A stretch of DNA of 9,936 bases from JBBRHH01 sp038222915 (GCA_038222915.1 JBBRHH010000195.1:1-9936); one strand, 5' to 3'. Shown: positions 1-7,394, numbered from the stretch's first letter. Made by a program: numbers and translations. The notes: generated from the letters alone by a model not told the origin.

Positions 1-652
1 TGACTGAGCGTACAAAGTCGACCGGCTCCCACAGGATCCGAAATCGCAGGAACCAGCACGCTAGCGCATCCGTCATTAGGTAGAAGTTGTCGCCATCCTC
101 CCATGAGCCGCTGGCTTCGCGCTTTACTTTCGTCAGCGTCCGGTTGCTGTCTGCAATGCTGGATACTAGAAAAGGTCGGCTGTCAAAGTCTTCCCATTTT
201 TCCAGCGGGAACGCGGCGACAAGCCGATCGCCTCGCGTGTGGAACAGGCAACTATCCCCGACTGCAAAAGCGTTCCACGAGCCGCCTAGTTCGGTGGCGT
301 TAGCAGTTAATTTCAGGCCGACGATAGCGGCGAACGCGCCCGAGCGGAGCTTTTCCTCGGCATACCATGCTAGTGGTTTTGCCCCCACGTCTTTCTTCCA
401 CGTTTCTTCAAGCAGCGGCAGGGATTCTTCGAGACTCGCGGCCGTTATGTCGCCGCGGCCAATGGCGGAAACGAGGAGTCTGGCCCATGGTCCGGAAAAT
501 GATGCTTCCGTCGCACCGTCCGCGATTGCTAGGGAAATCGATTCCGCGGTACCTGCAAATGGCGTCGGGGGCCAATACGCGTCTTCATATTCTTCCGCCG
601 AGTTGCCGGCTTTAGGCATCCAAAACGCGTCAACGGCAACCTGGATTGACAT
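1..652 (-). CDS. PP2C-like serine/threonine phosphatase, C-terminus beyond window (partial)
   Basis: The minus strand is open for 217 codons from an ATG at 652-650 to the window edge with no stop, so the C-terminus is missing. PP2C enzymes remove phosphate from Ser/Thr using two metal ions held by aspartates. The usual landmarks appear in order: an acidic EYEDA segment (D24, motif I), AIADGATEASFSG (D45-G46, motif II), the strand WNAFAVGDSCLFHT (D133) and FYLMTDALACWFL (D195, where most relatives have TDG). No signal peptide is seen, so it is probably cytoplasmic. It starts 18 nt after the vWA stop codon on the same strand, which implies co-transcription; its own ribosome site is weak, so translational coupling is possible. 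In TerY-type triads the phosphatase opposes a kinase encoded next door, and that gene would lie to the left of this window. The fold is fairly sure; the target is unknown. Confidence 0.85.
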   Translation of the reverse strand, partial: MSIQVAVDAFWMPKAGNSAEEYEDAYWPPTPFAGTAESISLAIADGATEASFSGPWARLLVSAIGRGDITAASLEESLPLLEETWKKDVGAKPLAWYAEEKLRSGAFAAIVGLKLTANATELGGSWNAFAVGDSCLFHTRGDRLVAAFPLEKWEDFDSRPFLVSSIADSNRTLTKVKREASGSWEDGDNFYLMTDALACWFLRFRILWEPVDFVRSV

Positions 653-670
653 GGTTCTCGCGGTCTTGGC

Positions 671-1582
671 TTAGCGGAGGTTACTGGCCCGGGTACCGAT
701 ATCTAGGAATCGGACGAGTGAAACCAAGTCGGCGTTAAACGCGAATCCTCGCGACATTTCGGTGATCGGAAGACCCTCTTGCCGCGCAATCGTTTGCATT
801 GGCGGCGGGAGTAAACTGGAAATTGTGAACAGCAGTTTGGCGTTTTGGTCCGGTAGTGACGCTTCGTTGTCTGGAAATTCTACTGCTGCGTCTTGCAGCG
901 CCGAGATGTGCACGTTGAATAGCAGTACGCTTCCGTCAGAGGTCGTCATTGATCGAATTTGCTCGGCGGCGGTCGATGGATCTCCGTCTGACGACTCGCC
1001 ATCGGTAATGTTTATGACCAACGGCGGGTAGCTGTCCGGATGTTGTGAAATCCAATCTGTGATTATCGCCTTTGCCTTAGCCAGTGCTTTGCACATTGGA
1101 GTGCCACCGTTTGAGATCGCATCGAACCAAATCGGAAATTTCACTTTTTGATCCACCAAGCCGCCTGCGCCGTCGTCGACTTTTTTTGAGCGTTCTTCGA
1201 TTCGTGCTGGACTGTTCGCGATTTCGTTGATGGGAACCAAGTCTCTGTTTGCGAGCGGTCCGGCGAAGGCCGGCCCAACTTTGTTCGCGGTGTTGTCCCC
1301 GCCGTATCCAAGTACCCCGACATGATAATAGTCTCGGACGCCTTCCGACTTTGCGCATTTGATGATGATGTTTTGCAAGAGTCGGTTGATAGCGTCGGCA
1401 ACGGCCTGTGCTTTAGTTTTGCCTGATGCAGACCTCGTAAACGTTGTTCCGTCTACGACGACCGGGGTTTCAAGCGTTTGGACGTTTGTTGGTACCATGA
1501 CCTCTTGCATTGAGCCGGACTGGTCAATGAGAAATAGAAAGCAGGAAGGGTTTGTTCGGCTAATTTCTGCGGCGTAGGCCAT
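671..1582 (-). CDS. vWA-domain protein, TerY-like
   Basis: A 303-residue protein that is essentially one von Willebrand factor A domain. The metal-ion-dependent adhesion site is complete: FLIDQSGSM near the N-terminus (D20, S22, S24), NGGTPM (T161) and INITDGESSDG (D194). This is the TerY-like arrangement in which a cytoplasmic vWA protein binds metal and scaffolds partners; there is no signal peptide or membrane segment. The C-terminal 60 residues (SSLLPPPM, then RGFAFNADLVSLVRFLDIG) resemble the end seen in stand-alone vWA proteins of this group. The ATG at 1582 is supported by an AAGGGA Shine-Dalgarno sequence 8 nt upstream and a promoter about 50 nt upstream. The PP2C gene follows after 18 nt. 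Family knowledge: vWA-PP2C-kinase triads are linked with tellurite-resistance and stress or conflict systems. The role here is inferred from context. Confidence 0.9.
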   Translation of the reverse strand: MAYAAEISRTNPSCFLFLIDQSGSMQEVMVPTNVQTLETPVVVDGTTFTRSASGKTKAQAVADAINRLLQNIIIKCAKSEGVRDYYHVGVLGYGGDNTANKVGPAFAGPLANRDLVPINEIANSPARIEERSKKVDDGAGGLVDQKVKFPIWFDAISNGGTPMCKALAKAKAIITDWISQHPDSYPPLVINITDGESSDGDPSTAAEQIRSMTTSDGSVLLFNVHISALQDAAVEFPDNEASLPDQNAKLLFTISSLLPPPMQTIARQEGLPITEMSRGFAFNADLVSLVRFLDIGTRASNLR

Positions 1583-1590
1583 GTTTAGTA

Positions 1591-1596
1591 TCCCTT
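1591..1596 (-). promoter_or_regulatory. Ribosome binding site of the vWA gene
   Basis: AAGGGA on the minus strand, 8 nt before the ATG at 1582. It fixes the start codon of the vWA gene. Confidence 0.65.
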
Positions 1597-1630
1597 GTGT
1601 TGAGTGGAGGCATCCTGACGGCGCAGAGAG

Positions 1631-1659
1631 ATACTATCGCAAGTTGACGCTGTTGCCAA
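1631..1659 (-). promoter_or_regulatory. Predicted sigma70-type promoter for the vWA-PP2C pair
   Basis: Reading the minus strand, TTGGCA (1659-1654, five of six matches to the -35 consensus) is followed by exactly 17 nt and then TAGTAT (1636-1631, four of six matches to the -10). Transcription would start near 1624, leaving a leader of about 40 nt that includes the ribosome site. The spacing is ideal, but the match was made by eye. Confidence 0.5.
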
Positions 1660-1880
1660 GATCGTGCAATTTGTGTCGTGGGTCAGTCTTCATGTCTTGC
1701 TCGCCAATATTCGAGACAGTCTTGGCTCCAAGCATGTTGCTGCCGGAGCGTGAGCGTCATGCCAGTCGTATCGAACCACCGCCCGTTGGTTCTTAGTGAT
1801 GCTGGTTAGGACAAAGGCCGCCCACCTTGCTACGTGAAAATCTTTGCGAGGGCGATTACATTCTCCGTGGTTGACATCGT

Positions 1881-2354
1881 GTGGTGGGCCGTGTTTTGGA
1901 AATTGAAGGGGCCAACTTGCCATCTAGGCTTCAACCTGCCGAGAAAAATGAGCCGTTGGTCTGCATGACTCTCGTCTTTTGCGCCGACATCAAAACTAGC
2001 CTTGTTGGGCCGGATGCTCAGCAACACGATCTGCGTGGGCTGTTCTGGCGGATCGAAGCTGACCATGTGCCATTCGTCGCACCGACAATAAGTCTTTTTT
2101 GTGAGCTCGTCGGTGGAAGCGGGAGGCATAACGTTCAAGCCGCGATTACGTGCGAACAGACCGGTCTTATCGTCAAGAGCATTCCGTTTACCAGCCCTGA
2201 TTTCGATTATTCAGAGCCTGGAAGAATCTACACTGCGGCGATCCGCATTGTTGGTATGGTGCTGCCCGCAATGGGTCGTTATTGGCTGACGCTCTTAATT
2301 GACGGGGCAATTGCGGGTACTAGATTTTTTGATGTTGAGCGACGCGAGCGTTGA
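1881..2354 (+). CDS. DUF6941-like hypothetical protein
   Basis: A protein of 157 residues at most. The part from MTLVFCADIKTSLVG onward looks like the DUF6941 pattern: an N-terminal strand with a Cys-Ala/Asp motif, a G-x-F segment (LRGLFWRIEA), a strand with a phenylalanine before the polar edge (TISLFCELVGG), and a closing PAMGRYWLTLLIDGAIAGTRFF strand pair like the G-R-Y-x-F-x-L-x-x-D-G ending of that family. This suggests a small all-beta fold of unknown function. The start is unsure. An in-frame stop at 1872-1874 limits it to the GTG at 1881 (used here as the outer limit), the TTG at 1917 with AAGGGG five bases upstream, or the ATG at 1965, which would give 129 residues. No signal peptide is seen. 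It diverges from the vWA-PP2C pair and shares its lower GC content, so it may belong to the same accessory block. Confidence 0.7.
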   Translation: MVGRVLEIEGANLPSRLQPAEKNEPLVCMTLVFCADIKTSLVGPDAQQHDLRGLFWRIEADHVPFVAPTISLFCELVGGSGRHNVQAAITCEQTGLIVKSIPFTSPDFDYSEPGRIYTAAIRIVGMVLPAMGRYWLTLLIDGAIAGTRFFDVERRER

Positions 2355-2584
2355 CGTTCCGCGATCCAACCGCCAACAAGCGCACAGCCTGCGGCAAGCA
2401 TGATGCTTCGTCGCAGTCGTCCTCCAGATGACTTTTCCCAATTACGACCCATAGACCCCGGACATGCTGGTGAAACTTTGCCCGAATACCGCCACAGCCC
2501 CAAACTAGCGACCGGCCTCAACAATACCGACGTCCGATAAAAAATCCACAGGTGAATCGAATAAACCTCAAACAACTATCAACT

Positions 2585-2596
2585 GGGGGACCCCCC
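2585..2596. repeat. G5-A-C6 palindrome
   Basis: GGGGGACCCCCC lies just upstream of the candidate ilvD -35 box. The symmetry is almost perfect, but there is no room for a loop, so on DNA it would act as a symmetric protein site rather than an RNA hairpin. Its function is unknown. Confidence 0.3.
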
Positions 2597-2599
2597 GCT

Positions 2600-2628
2600 T
2601 TGCATCCCATTTCCGCACCGATTATCCT
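2600..2628 (+). promoter_or_regulatory. Candidate ilvD promoter
   Basis: TTGCAT (2600-2605), a 17-nt spacer, then TATCCT (2623-2628). The -10 matches four of six consensus positions and the -35 only three. Transcription would start near 2635, about 30 nt before the ilvD ATG. No leader peptide or attenuator is visible in that short leader. Confidence 0.3.
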
Positions 2629-2650
2629 AAGGAACTAAACTCAGCACCCC

Positions 2651-2655
2651 GGAGG
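2651..2655 (+). promoter_or_regulatory. Ribosome binding site of ilvD
   Basis: GGAGG, 9 nt before the ATG at 2665. A strong match that fixes the ilvD start. Confidence 0.75.
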
Positions 2656-2664
2656 CATCGCACC

Positions 2665-4353
2665 ATGGCCATCAGTGATACGATTAAAAAGGGAATGATT
2701 CGCGCCCCGCACCGCTCGCTCCTGCGCGCCACCGGCGTCATTCAATCCGAGGCCGACTTCAACAAGCCCTTCATCGCCGTCTGCAACTCCTTCGTTCAGA
2801 TTATCCCCGGGCATGCCCATCTGGATGTCGTCGGCAAGAAAGTTCGCGAAGCAGTCCGACTCGCCGGGGGCATCCCCTTCGAATTCAACACCATCGGCGT
2901 CGACGACGGCATCGCCATGGGACACGTCGGTATGAAATATTCGCTCGCCAGCCGCGAGCTCATCGCCGACTGCGTCGAAACCATGCTCCGCGCCCACTGC
3001 TTCGACGGCGTCGTCTGCATCCCCAATTGCGACAAGATCGTCCCCGGCATGATGATGGGAGCGGCCCGCGTCAACATCCCCTCCGTCTTCGTCTCAGGCG
3101 GGCCGATGATGGCCGGCGTGACGCCCTCCACCGGAAAAGCCATCGACTTGATCAGCGTCTTCGAAGGCGTGGGCAAAGTCAGCGCCGGCAAGATGACCGA
3201 GGCCGAGCTCCTCGAGATCGAACAACACGCCTGCCCCACCTGCGGCTCGTGTTCCGGCATGTTCACCGCCAACTCCATGAACTGTCTGTGCGAAGCGCTT
3301 GGCCTCGCCCTCCCCGGCAACGGCTCCATCCTCGCCGTCGATCCCAGGCGCGATCAGCTCTTCCGCGACGCCGGCGTTGCCATCGTCAATCTCATCGAAA
3401 AGAACATCCGCCCCAGCGACATCCTCACCGCCCGCTCCTTCGAAAACGCCTTCGCCCTCGACATGGCCATGGGCGGCTCGACCAATACCGTTCTTCACAC
3501 CCTCGCCATCGCGATTGAAGCGGGCTGCCCGTTTGATCTGGCGAAGCTGAACGAAGTCGCCGCCCGCGTCCCCCACGTCTGCAAAGTCTCCCCCGCCGGT
3601 TCGCACCACATGCAGGACGTCGACCGCGCCGGCGGCATCAGCGCCATTTTGAAAACCATCGCGAAAAAGGTCGGAACGCTGCATCTGGATTGCATCACCG
3701 TCACCGGAAAAACCCTCGGCGAAAACATCGGCGACGCCATCGTGAAAGACGATGACGTCATCCGCTCCGTCGAAAATGCTTACAGCGACAAGGGCGGCCT
3801 CGCCGTCCTCTTCGGCAACCTCGCCCCTCAGGGCTCTGTCGTCAAAACCGGCGGCGTCGCCCCCAAGATGATGCTGCACCGCGGCCCGGCGGTGATCTTT
3901 GAGTCTGAAGAATCCGCCGCCCAGGGGATTCTCGACGGCCGGGTGAAGGAAGGCGACGTCGTGGTCATCCGCTACGAAGGTCCGCGTGGCGGCCCGGGCA
4001 TGCAGGAAATGCTCGCCCCCACCGCCAACATCATGGGCCGCGGATTGGGCGAGCGCGTAGCCCTAATCACCGACGGCCGATTCTCCGGCGGAACCCGCGG
4101 CGCCTGCATCGGCCACGTCTCCCCCGAAGCCGCCGCCGGCGGCCCGATCGCCCTCGTAGAAGAAGGCGACTTCATCGCCATCGACATCCCCAACCGCCGC
4201 CTCGACCTCGACGTCCCCACCGCCGAAATCGAACGAAGGCGGGCAGCCTGGAAACGCCACCCACCAAAAATCGAGTACGGCTATCTGGCGCGATACGCGG
4301 CGCAGGTCACCAGCGCGGACACCGGTGCGGTGTTTAAGAAGCCAGTGCTGTGA
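2665..4353 (+). CDS. ilvD: Dihydroxy-acid dehydratase
   Basis: Dehydrates 2,3-dihydroxy-3-methylbutanoate and 2,3-dihydroxy-3-methylpentanoate to the 2-oxo acids that give valine (and leucine) and isoleucine; cytoplasmic, EC 4.2.1.9. The 562 residues match the family's usual length. IlvD/EDD landmarks are all present: FIAVCNSF (C40), GVDDGIAMGHVGMKYSLASRELIADC (split here as D80-D81 and the following SRELIA), IPNCDKIVPGM (C122, D123, K124), CPTCGSCSGMFTANSMN (C190, C193, C196), GGSTNT and the catalytic-serine loop GRFSGGTRG (S474). C40, C122 and C196 are the expected Fe-S ligands, as in the [2Fe-2S] type; K124 is the lysine usually carbamylated to bind Mg. The ATG has GGAGG at good spacing. 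No other ilv gene is adjacent, so it appears to stand alone. Codons end in C far more often than in its neighbours. It is DHAD rather than phosphogluconate dehydratase by length and motifs. Confidence 0.97.
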   Translation: MAISDTIKKGMIRAPHRSLLRATGVIQSEADFNKPFIAVCNSFVQIIPGHAHLDVVGKKVREAVRLAGGIPFEFNTIGVDDGIAMGHVGMKYSLASRELIADCVETMLRAHCFDGVVCIPNCDKIVPGMMMGAARVNIPSVFVSGGPMMAGVTPSTGKAIDLISVFEGVGKVSAGKMTEAELLEIEQHACPTCGSCSGMFTANSMNCLCEALGLALPGNGSILAVDPRRDQLFRDAGVAIVNLIEKNIRPSDILTARSFENAFALDMAMGGSTNTVLHTLAIAIEAGCPFDLAKLNEVAARVPHVCKVSPAGSHHMQDVDRAGGISAILKTIAKKVGTLHLDCITVTGKTLGENIGDAIVKDDDVIRSVENAYSDKGGLAVLFGNLAPQGSVVKTGGVAPKMMLHRGPAVIFESEESAAQGILDGRVKEGDVVVIRYEGPRGGPGMQEMLAPTANIMGRGLGERVALITDGRFSGGTRGACIGHVSPEAAAGGPIALVEEGDFIAIDIPNRRLDLDVPTAEIERRRAAWKRHPPKIEYGYLARYAAQVTSADTGAVFKKPVL

Positions 4354-4644
4354 TACTCGAGACAGGAAAATGGGGACTTGAGATTGGGAAGAAACGGATT
4401 AATGGAGATTTGCAGTATGGCCGGCGAAAGCGGATCCCGTTCATCCGGCGCATTCAGAATACCACGCGCATTTTTGCCGCGTTTGGATTGGATGCCTCGC
4501 CGTAGCGTTTGATGGCATGGCCCCCGCCGCGAGCGCGGACGATTTGAGAAGGGGTTCGACAACGGCGAACAGCCTCATCGATCGGCCCACCATTTGCAGT
4601 TGGTTATGAACGTACGCTTACGAAATTTTACATACGGGAGCTTT
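4354..4644. other. Intergenic spacer between ilvD and the HhH gene
   Basis: About 290 bp. I see no convincing terminator for ilvD, no RNA gene and no supported promoter. It ends with the ribosome site GGGAG (4636-4640), 4 nt before the next ATG. Confidence 0.5.
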
Positions 4645-5532
4645 ATGACCAATCGCCGCCAGTTTGCCGGGGCCATCTTGGCCGGATTTGCTTGTGCATT
4701 TGTTCTTGCCGTCTGCACGGCCCATGCGAAAGACGCAGCGCCCCCTACTCCACCCGTGCAAAAGGCCCCCGCGAAGCTGGACCTGAATACCGCAACGGAT
4801 AAGGAGCTTCTTGAATTGCCGGGCGTTGGCGAGGTGACGGCGAAGAAGATTGTCGGCGGGCGTCCGTACAAGACGGTGGAGGATCTGGCGAAGGCCGGGT
4901 TGACCGAGAAGGAGATCGCGAAGATCGCTCCACTGGTAACCGTTGGCACCGCCAAACCGCCAGCCGCTGCCAATTCGCCGATCAACGTAAACACCGCGAC
5001 GCAGAAGGAGCTTGAAACCCTCCCCGGAATTGGTGAGGTCACGGCGGCGAAGATCGTCAGTGGCCGGCCGTACAAAACGGTGCAGGACTTGATGAAGGCG
5101 GGCGTTTCCGACAGCCAGATGGAGAAGATCAAGGCGCTCGTGGTGGTCGGGGCAGCGTCCGACAGCAAGGTCGACTTGAATGTGGCGACGGCCAAGGAAC
5201 TGGAGGAGTTGCCGGGAATCGGCAAAGTGAAATCTGAAAAAATCGTTGCTAATCGGCCGTACAAAGCTGTCGCGGACCTCGAGAAGGCCGGCCTGACTGC
5301 ACAGGAGATTTCGAAGATCGAGGCTCTCGTCACGATTGGTGTAACCGAAGCGCGCGTGCCGCCGGAGAAGGGGATGGTGTGGGTCAATACGGGGACAGGG
5401 ATCTATCACCTGCCCGGCGATCGTTGGTACGGAAAGACCAAGGAGGGGAAGTTCATGACCGAGGCCGCGGCTAAGGCGGCCGGGTTCCACGAATCGAAGG
5501 AAGATGATCATGCAGAAGTGAAGCCGAAATAG
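4645..5532 (+). CDS. Exported triple helix-hairpin-helix (ComEA-like) protein
   Basis: A 295-residue protein. Residues 1-28 form a signal peptide (MTNRRQF, a hydrophobic stretch, then AHAKDA). Three helix-hairpin-helix units follow at about 45-100, 113-168 and 176-231. Each opens with a LNTAT, VNTAT or LNVAT motif, has an LPGVG or LPGIG hairpin and continues to RPYK(T/A)V. ComEA-type units bind DNA backbone without sequence preference; in competence they hold incoming DNA outside the membrane. A short C-terminal domain (about 243-284) reads MVWVNTGTGIYHLPGDRWYG then KTKEGKFMTEAAAKAAGF, a pattern also known at the end of other HhH and nuclease-related proteins. No transmembrane anchor beyond the signal is seen. 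An in-frame TTG at 4594 exists, but the ATG at 4645 has GGGAG close by and begins the signal peptide. DNA uptake is possible, but no comEC or pilus gene is near, so the role is unproven. Confidence 0.9.
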   Translation: MTNRRQFAGAILAGFACAFVLAVCTAHAKDAAPPTPPVQKAPAKLDLNTATDKELLELPGVGEVTAKKIVGGRPYKTVEDLAKAGLTEKEIAKIAPLVTVGTAKPPAAANSPINVNTATQKELETLPGIGEVTAAKIVSGRPYKTVQDLMKAGVSDSQMEKIKALVVVGAASDSKVDLNVATAKELEELPGIGKVKSEKIVANRPYKAVADLEKAGLTAQEISKIEALVTIGVTEARVPPEKGMVWVNTGTGIYHLPGDRWYGKTKEGKFMTEAAAKAAGFHESKEDDHAEVKPK

Positions 5533-5541
5533 ACGGCTTCG

Positions 5542-5590
5542 CGACGCTGAGCCGCAACCAGAGTTCAATTGAAAGTGCGGCTCAGCGTCG
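5542..5590 (+). terminator. Perfect 15-bp inverted repeat after the HhH gene
   Basis: CGACGCTGAGCCGCA (5542-5556) and its exact reverse complement (5576-5590) flank a 19-nt loop, starting 10 nt after the HhH stop codon. The loop holds a second 10-bp palindrome, TTCAATTGAA (5564-5573). The stem is strong enough to stop transcription or protect the mRNA 3' end, but no T run follows, so it is not a classic rho-independent terminator. Confidence 0.55.
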
Positions 5591-6041
5591 AGACTCCTTG
5601 GAAGTCGCCTCACACATATCGGCATGGGTGCGCGCCCTGCGACGAACAGGCAGTAGCTTCTGTTGGATGCCGAGCCGGCATCGCCGCTAAATGGAGTGTT
5701 AGATATTTCACATCAAGGATTTGCGCGCAATTCAATGCAGCATGCAGAACGTCTCAAAAGCTGCTTGCCCGCCCGTTCTCTTCAGACTCTGGTGCGGCAT
5801 TTCTGTAGCGTCCCGCAACTTATTCCCGGACCTTTGGCTGCTTGACTGGCGTATATATTGCCGATAGGTGTTTGCATTGGCTAGCCGGATCGGCTGGCCT
5901 TGGGCTGTTGGATCGCCCGGAATTTTTCATGATCGCTAACAAGCTGCCCGCCCAGATGTCCGATTCGTAATACACGGACTTGTGGCGTGCGATTCGCCTT
6001 GACGCTTGCGCGATAAATACCCTCGATTCGGAGAAATTGTC
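5591..6041. other. Intergenic spacer upstream of ugd
   Basis: About 450 bp without a gene I can support. Short open frames exist but lack ribosome sites and recognisable protein character. A/T-rich patches such as TATATATT near 5851 could belong to a promoter, but I found no well-spaced partner box. The ugd ribosome site GGAGA (6030-6034) lies at its end. Confidence 0.5.
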
Positions 6042-7394
6042 ATGGATGTGACTGTTATTGGCTGCGGATATGTTGGTCTGGTCACGGGAACGTGCCTGGC
6101 CGCGATTGGACATACGGTGCGTGGCGTTGAGAAGGACGCCAAAAAGCTCAAGACCCTGCAGGACGGGCATTGCCCGATCTTCGAGCCGGGCCTTCACGAG
6201 CTGATGAAGGAAAACTATGCGTCGGGGCAACTCCAGTTTACGGATGACGTGAAGTCGGCCGTTCGGGATGCCGAAGTGGTCTTCCTCTGCGTTGGAACGC
6301 CGCCGAAGGACGACGGCACTGTCGACATGAGCTACCTGGAAGGGGCGGGCAAGGGAGTTTGCGACGCCCTTGCGGATCTGAACAACGAATACATGGTGAC
6401 GATCATCGTGAAGTCGACTGTTCCGGCCGGGACGAACCGCAAGCTCTATAACTATCTCCGTGAGCAGACCAAGGCGCACGTACAGGTGGTTTCGAACCCC
6501 GAATTTTTGAAAGAGGGCACGGCCGTTCAGGATTGCCTGAATCCGGACCGCATCGTCGTCGGCGGCGAAAGCCCCGAGGCGTTTCGGCAGATGCGCCGGC
6601 TTTATGATCCGCTGATCAAGCGGGAAGAAAACTTTTTGACGATGAACTGGGAATCGGCCGAGCTGACCAAGTATGCGGCCAATTCGATGCTTGCGGCGCG
6701 TATCTCGTTTATGAACGAGATGACGATTTTGTGCGAGCATTACGGCGCGGACATTGAAGAGATCCGCAAGGGCATTGGATCAGATCTGCGTATCGGGCCG
6801 GCGTTCTTGCGGGCGGGCTGCGGGTATGGCGGTTCGTGCTTCCCGAAGGACGTGGCCGCGATGGAGCACATCTCCAAGGCCGCCGGGCATGAGTCACTGT
6901 TTGTGAATGCGATTCAGACGATCAACAAGAACCAGAAGAAGCGGTTTGTGGAGAAGATTGTTCAGAAGCTGGGGCGGCCGATCGAAGGAGCAACAATTGC
7001 CGTATGGGGTCTGGCGTTCAAGGCGGACACGGATGATATCCGCGAGAGCGCTGCGATTGATGTGATCCAATACCTGCTGGACCGGGGCGCGCACGTGAAG
7101 GCAACCGATCCAAAGGGGATGGAGAACATGAAGCAGGTGTTCAAGGATCAGGTTGAATGGTGCGTGGATCCGGTGCACGCTGCGGCGGGCGCCGATGCCG
7201 TGGCGCTGCTGACGGATTGGCCACAATACAGCACGCTGCCATTTCGAAAGATTTCTGCGACAATGAATCAGCCGATGATTTTTGATGGCCGAAACTGCCT
7301 GCATCGGGATGTGATGCGGGAGAGCGGATTCCAGTATTATCCGATTGGTCGGCCGGCGGTGGAGAATAAGCTGCGGTTGAAGACGCGCGTGTAA
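6042..7394 (+). CDS. ugd: UDP-glucose 6-dehydrogenase
   Basis: Oxidises UDP-glucose twice with NAD+ to UDP-glucuronate, a precursor for capsule, exopolysaccharide and modified lipids; cytoplasmic, EC 1.1.1.22. The 450 residues match the family length. Domains in order: N-terminal NAD-binding Rossmann fold with VIGCGYVGLVTG (residues 5-16) and VGTPPKDDGTVDMSYLE; SNPEFLKEGTA (about 151-161); central helices with ELTKYAANS (K210); the catalytic cysteine loop GCGYGGSCFPKD (C266, D270); and a C-terminal UDP-binding domain with VWGLAFKADTDDIRES (about 321-336) and FDGRN. An in-frame TTG at 6006 would add 12 residues, but the ATG at 6042 has GGAGA 7 nt upstream and begins directly with the Rossmann strand. 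It stands alone between a long spacer and its own terminator. UDP-N-acetylmannosamine dehydrogenase is a relative, but the motifs fit the glucose enzyme. Confidence 0.95.
   Translation: MDVTVIGCGYVGLVTGTCLAAIGHTVRGVEKDAKKLKTLQDGHCPIFEPGLHELMKENYASGQLQFTDDVKSAVRDAEVVFLCVGTPPKDDGTVDMSYLEGAGKGVCDALADLNNEYMVTIIVKSTVPAGTNRKLYNYLREQTKAHVQVVSNPEFLKEGTAVQDCLNPDRIVVGGESPEAFRQMRRLYDPLIKREENFLTMNWESAELTKYAANSMLAARISFMNEMTILCEHYGADIEEIRKGIGSDLRIGPAFLRAGCGYGGSCFPKDVAAMEHISKAAGHESLFVNAIQTINKNQKKRFVEKIVQKLGRPIEGATIAVWGLAFKADTDDIRESAAIDVIQYLLDRGAHVKATDPKGMENMKQVFKDQVEWCVDPVHAAAGADAVALLTDWPQYSTLPFRKISATMNQPMIFDGRNCLHRDVMRESGFQYYPIGRPAVENKLRLKTRV

Larger units (their letters stand above)
1583..1880. other. Divergent intergenic spacer
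   Basis: A spacer of about 300 bp between the minus-strand vWA gene and the plus-strand DUF6941-like gene. It holds the promoter and ribosome site described for the vWA gene. Short open frames cross it on both strands but show no recognisable protein features. I could not identify a convincing promoter for the rightward gene. Confidence 0.6.
2355..2664. other. Intergenic spacer upstream of ilvD
   Basis: About 310 bp without a gene I can support. It holds the candidate ilvD promoter, the G/C palindrome next to it and the ilvD ribosome site. A minus-strand open frame crosses 2575-2279 but overlaps the DUF6941-like gene and resembles nothing known. Confidence 0.55.

Noticed and set aside
87..674. 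A 195-codon plus-strand open frame at the left edge
   Set aside because: It is antisense to the PP2C-like gene, whose motifs are clear; the plus-strand protein is Ser/Ala-rich and featureless.
1581..1796. Plus-strand open frame of 71 codons in the divergent spacer
   Set aside because: It lies over the vWA promoter and ribosome site and has no recognisable protein features.
2279..2575. Minus-strand open frame of 98 codons with a short hydrophobic stretch
   Set aside because: It overlaps the end of the DUF6941-like gene, has no convincing ribosome site at its first start, and no family resemblance.
3094..3879. Long minus-strand open frames (up to 261 codons) and other plus frames inside ilvD
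   Set aside because: They are by-products of the strong C-ending codon bias of ilvD, which removes stops from other frames; their proteins are low-complexity and have no ribosome sites.
4417..4512. A 31-residue open frame after ilvD with GGAG nine bases upstream
   Set aside because: The ribosome site is reasonable, but the Arg/Ser-rich peptide has no signal, membrane or family feature, and a frame this short occurs easily by chance.
5820..6740. A 306-codon minus-strand open frame covering the start of ugd
   Set aside because: It is antisense to the conserved NAD-binding and catalytic part of ugd, and its protein resembles nothing known.
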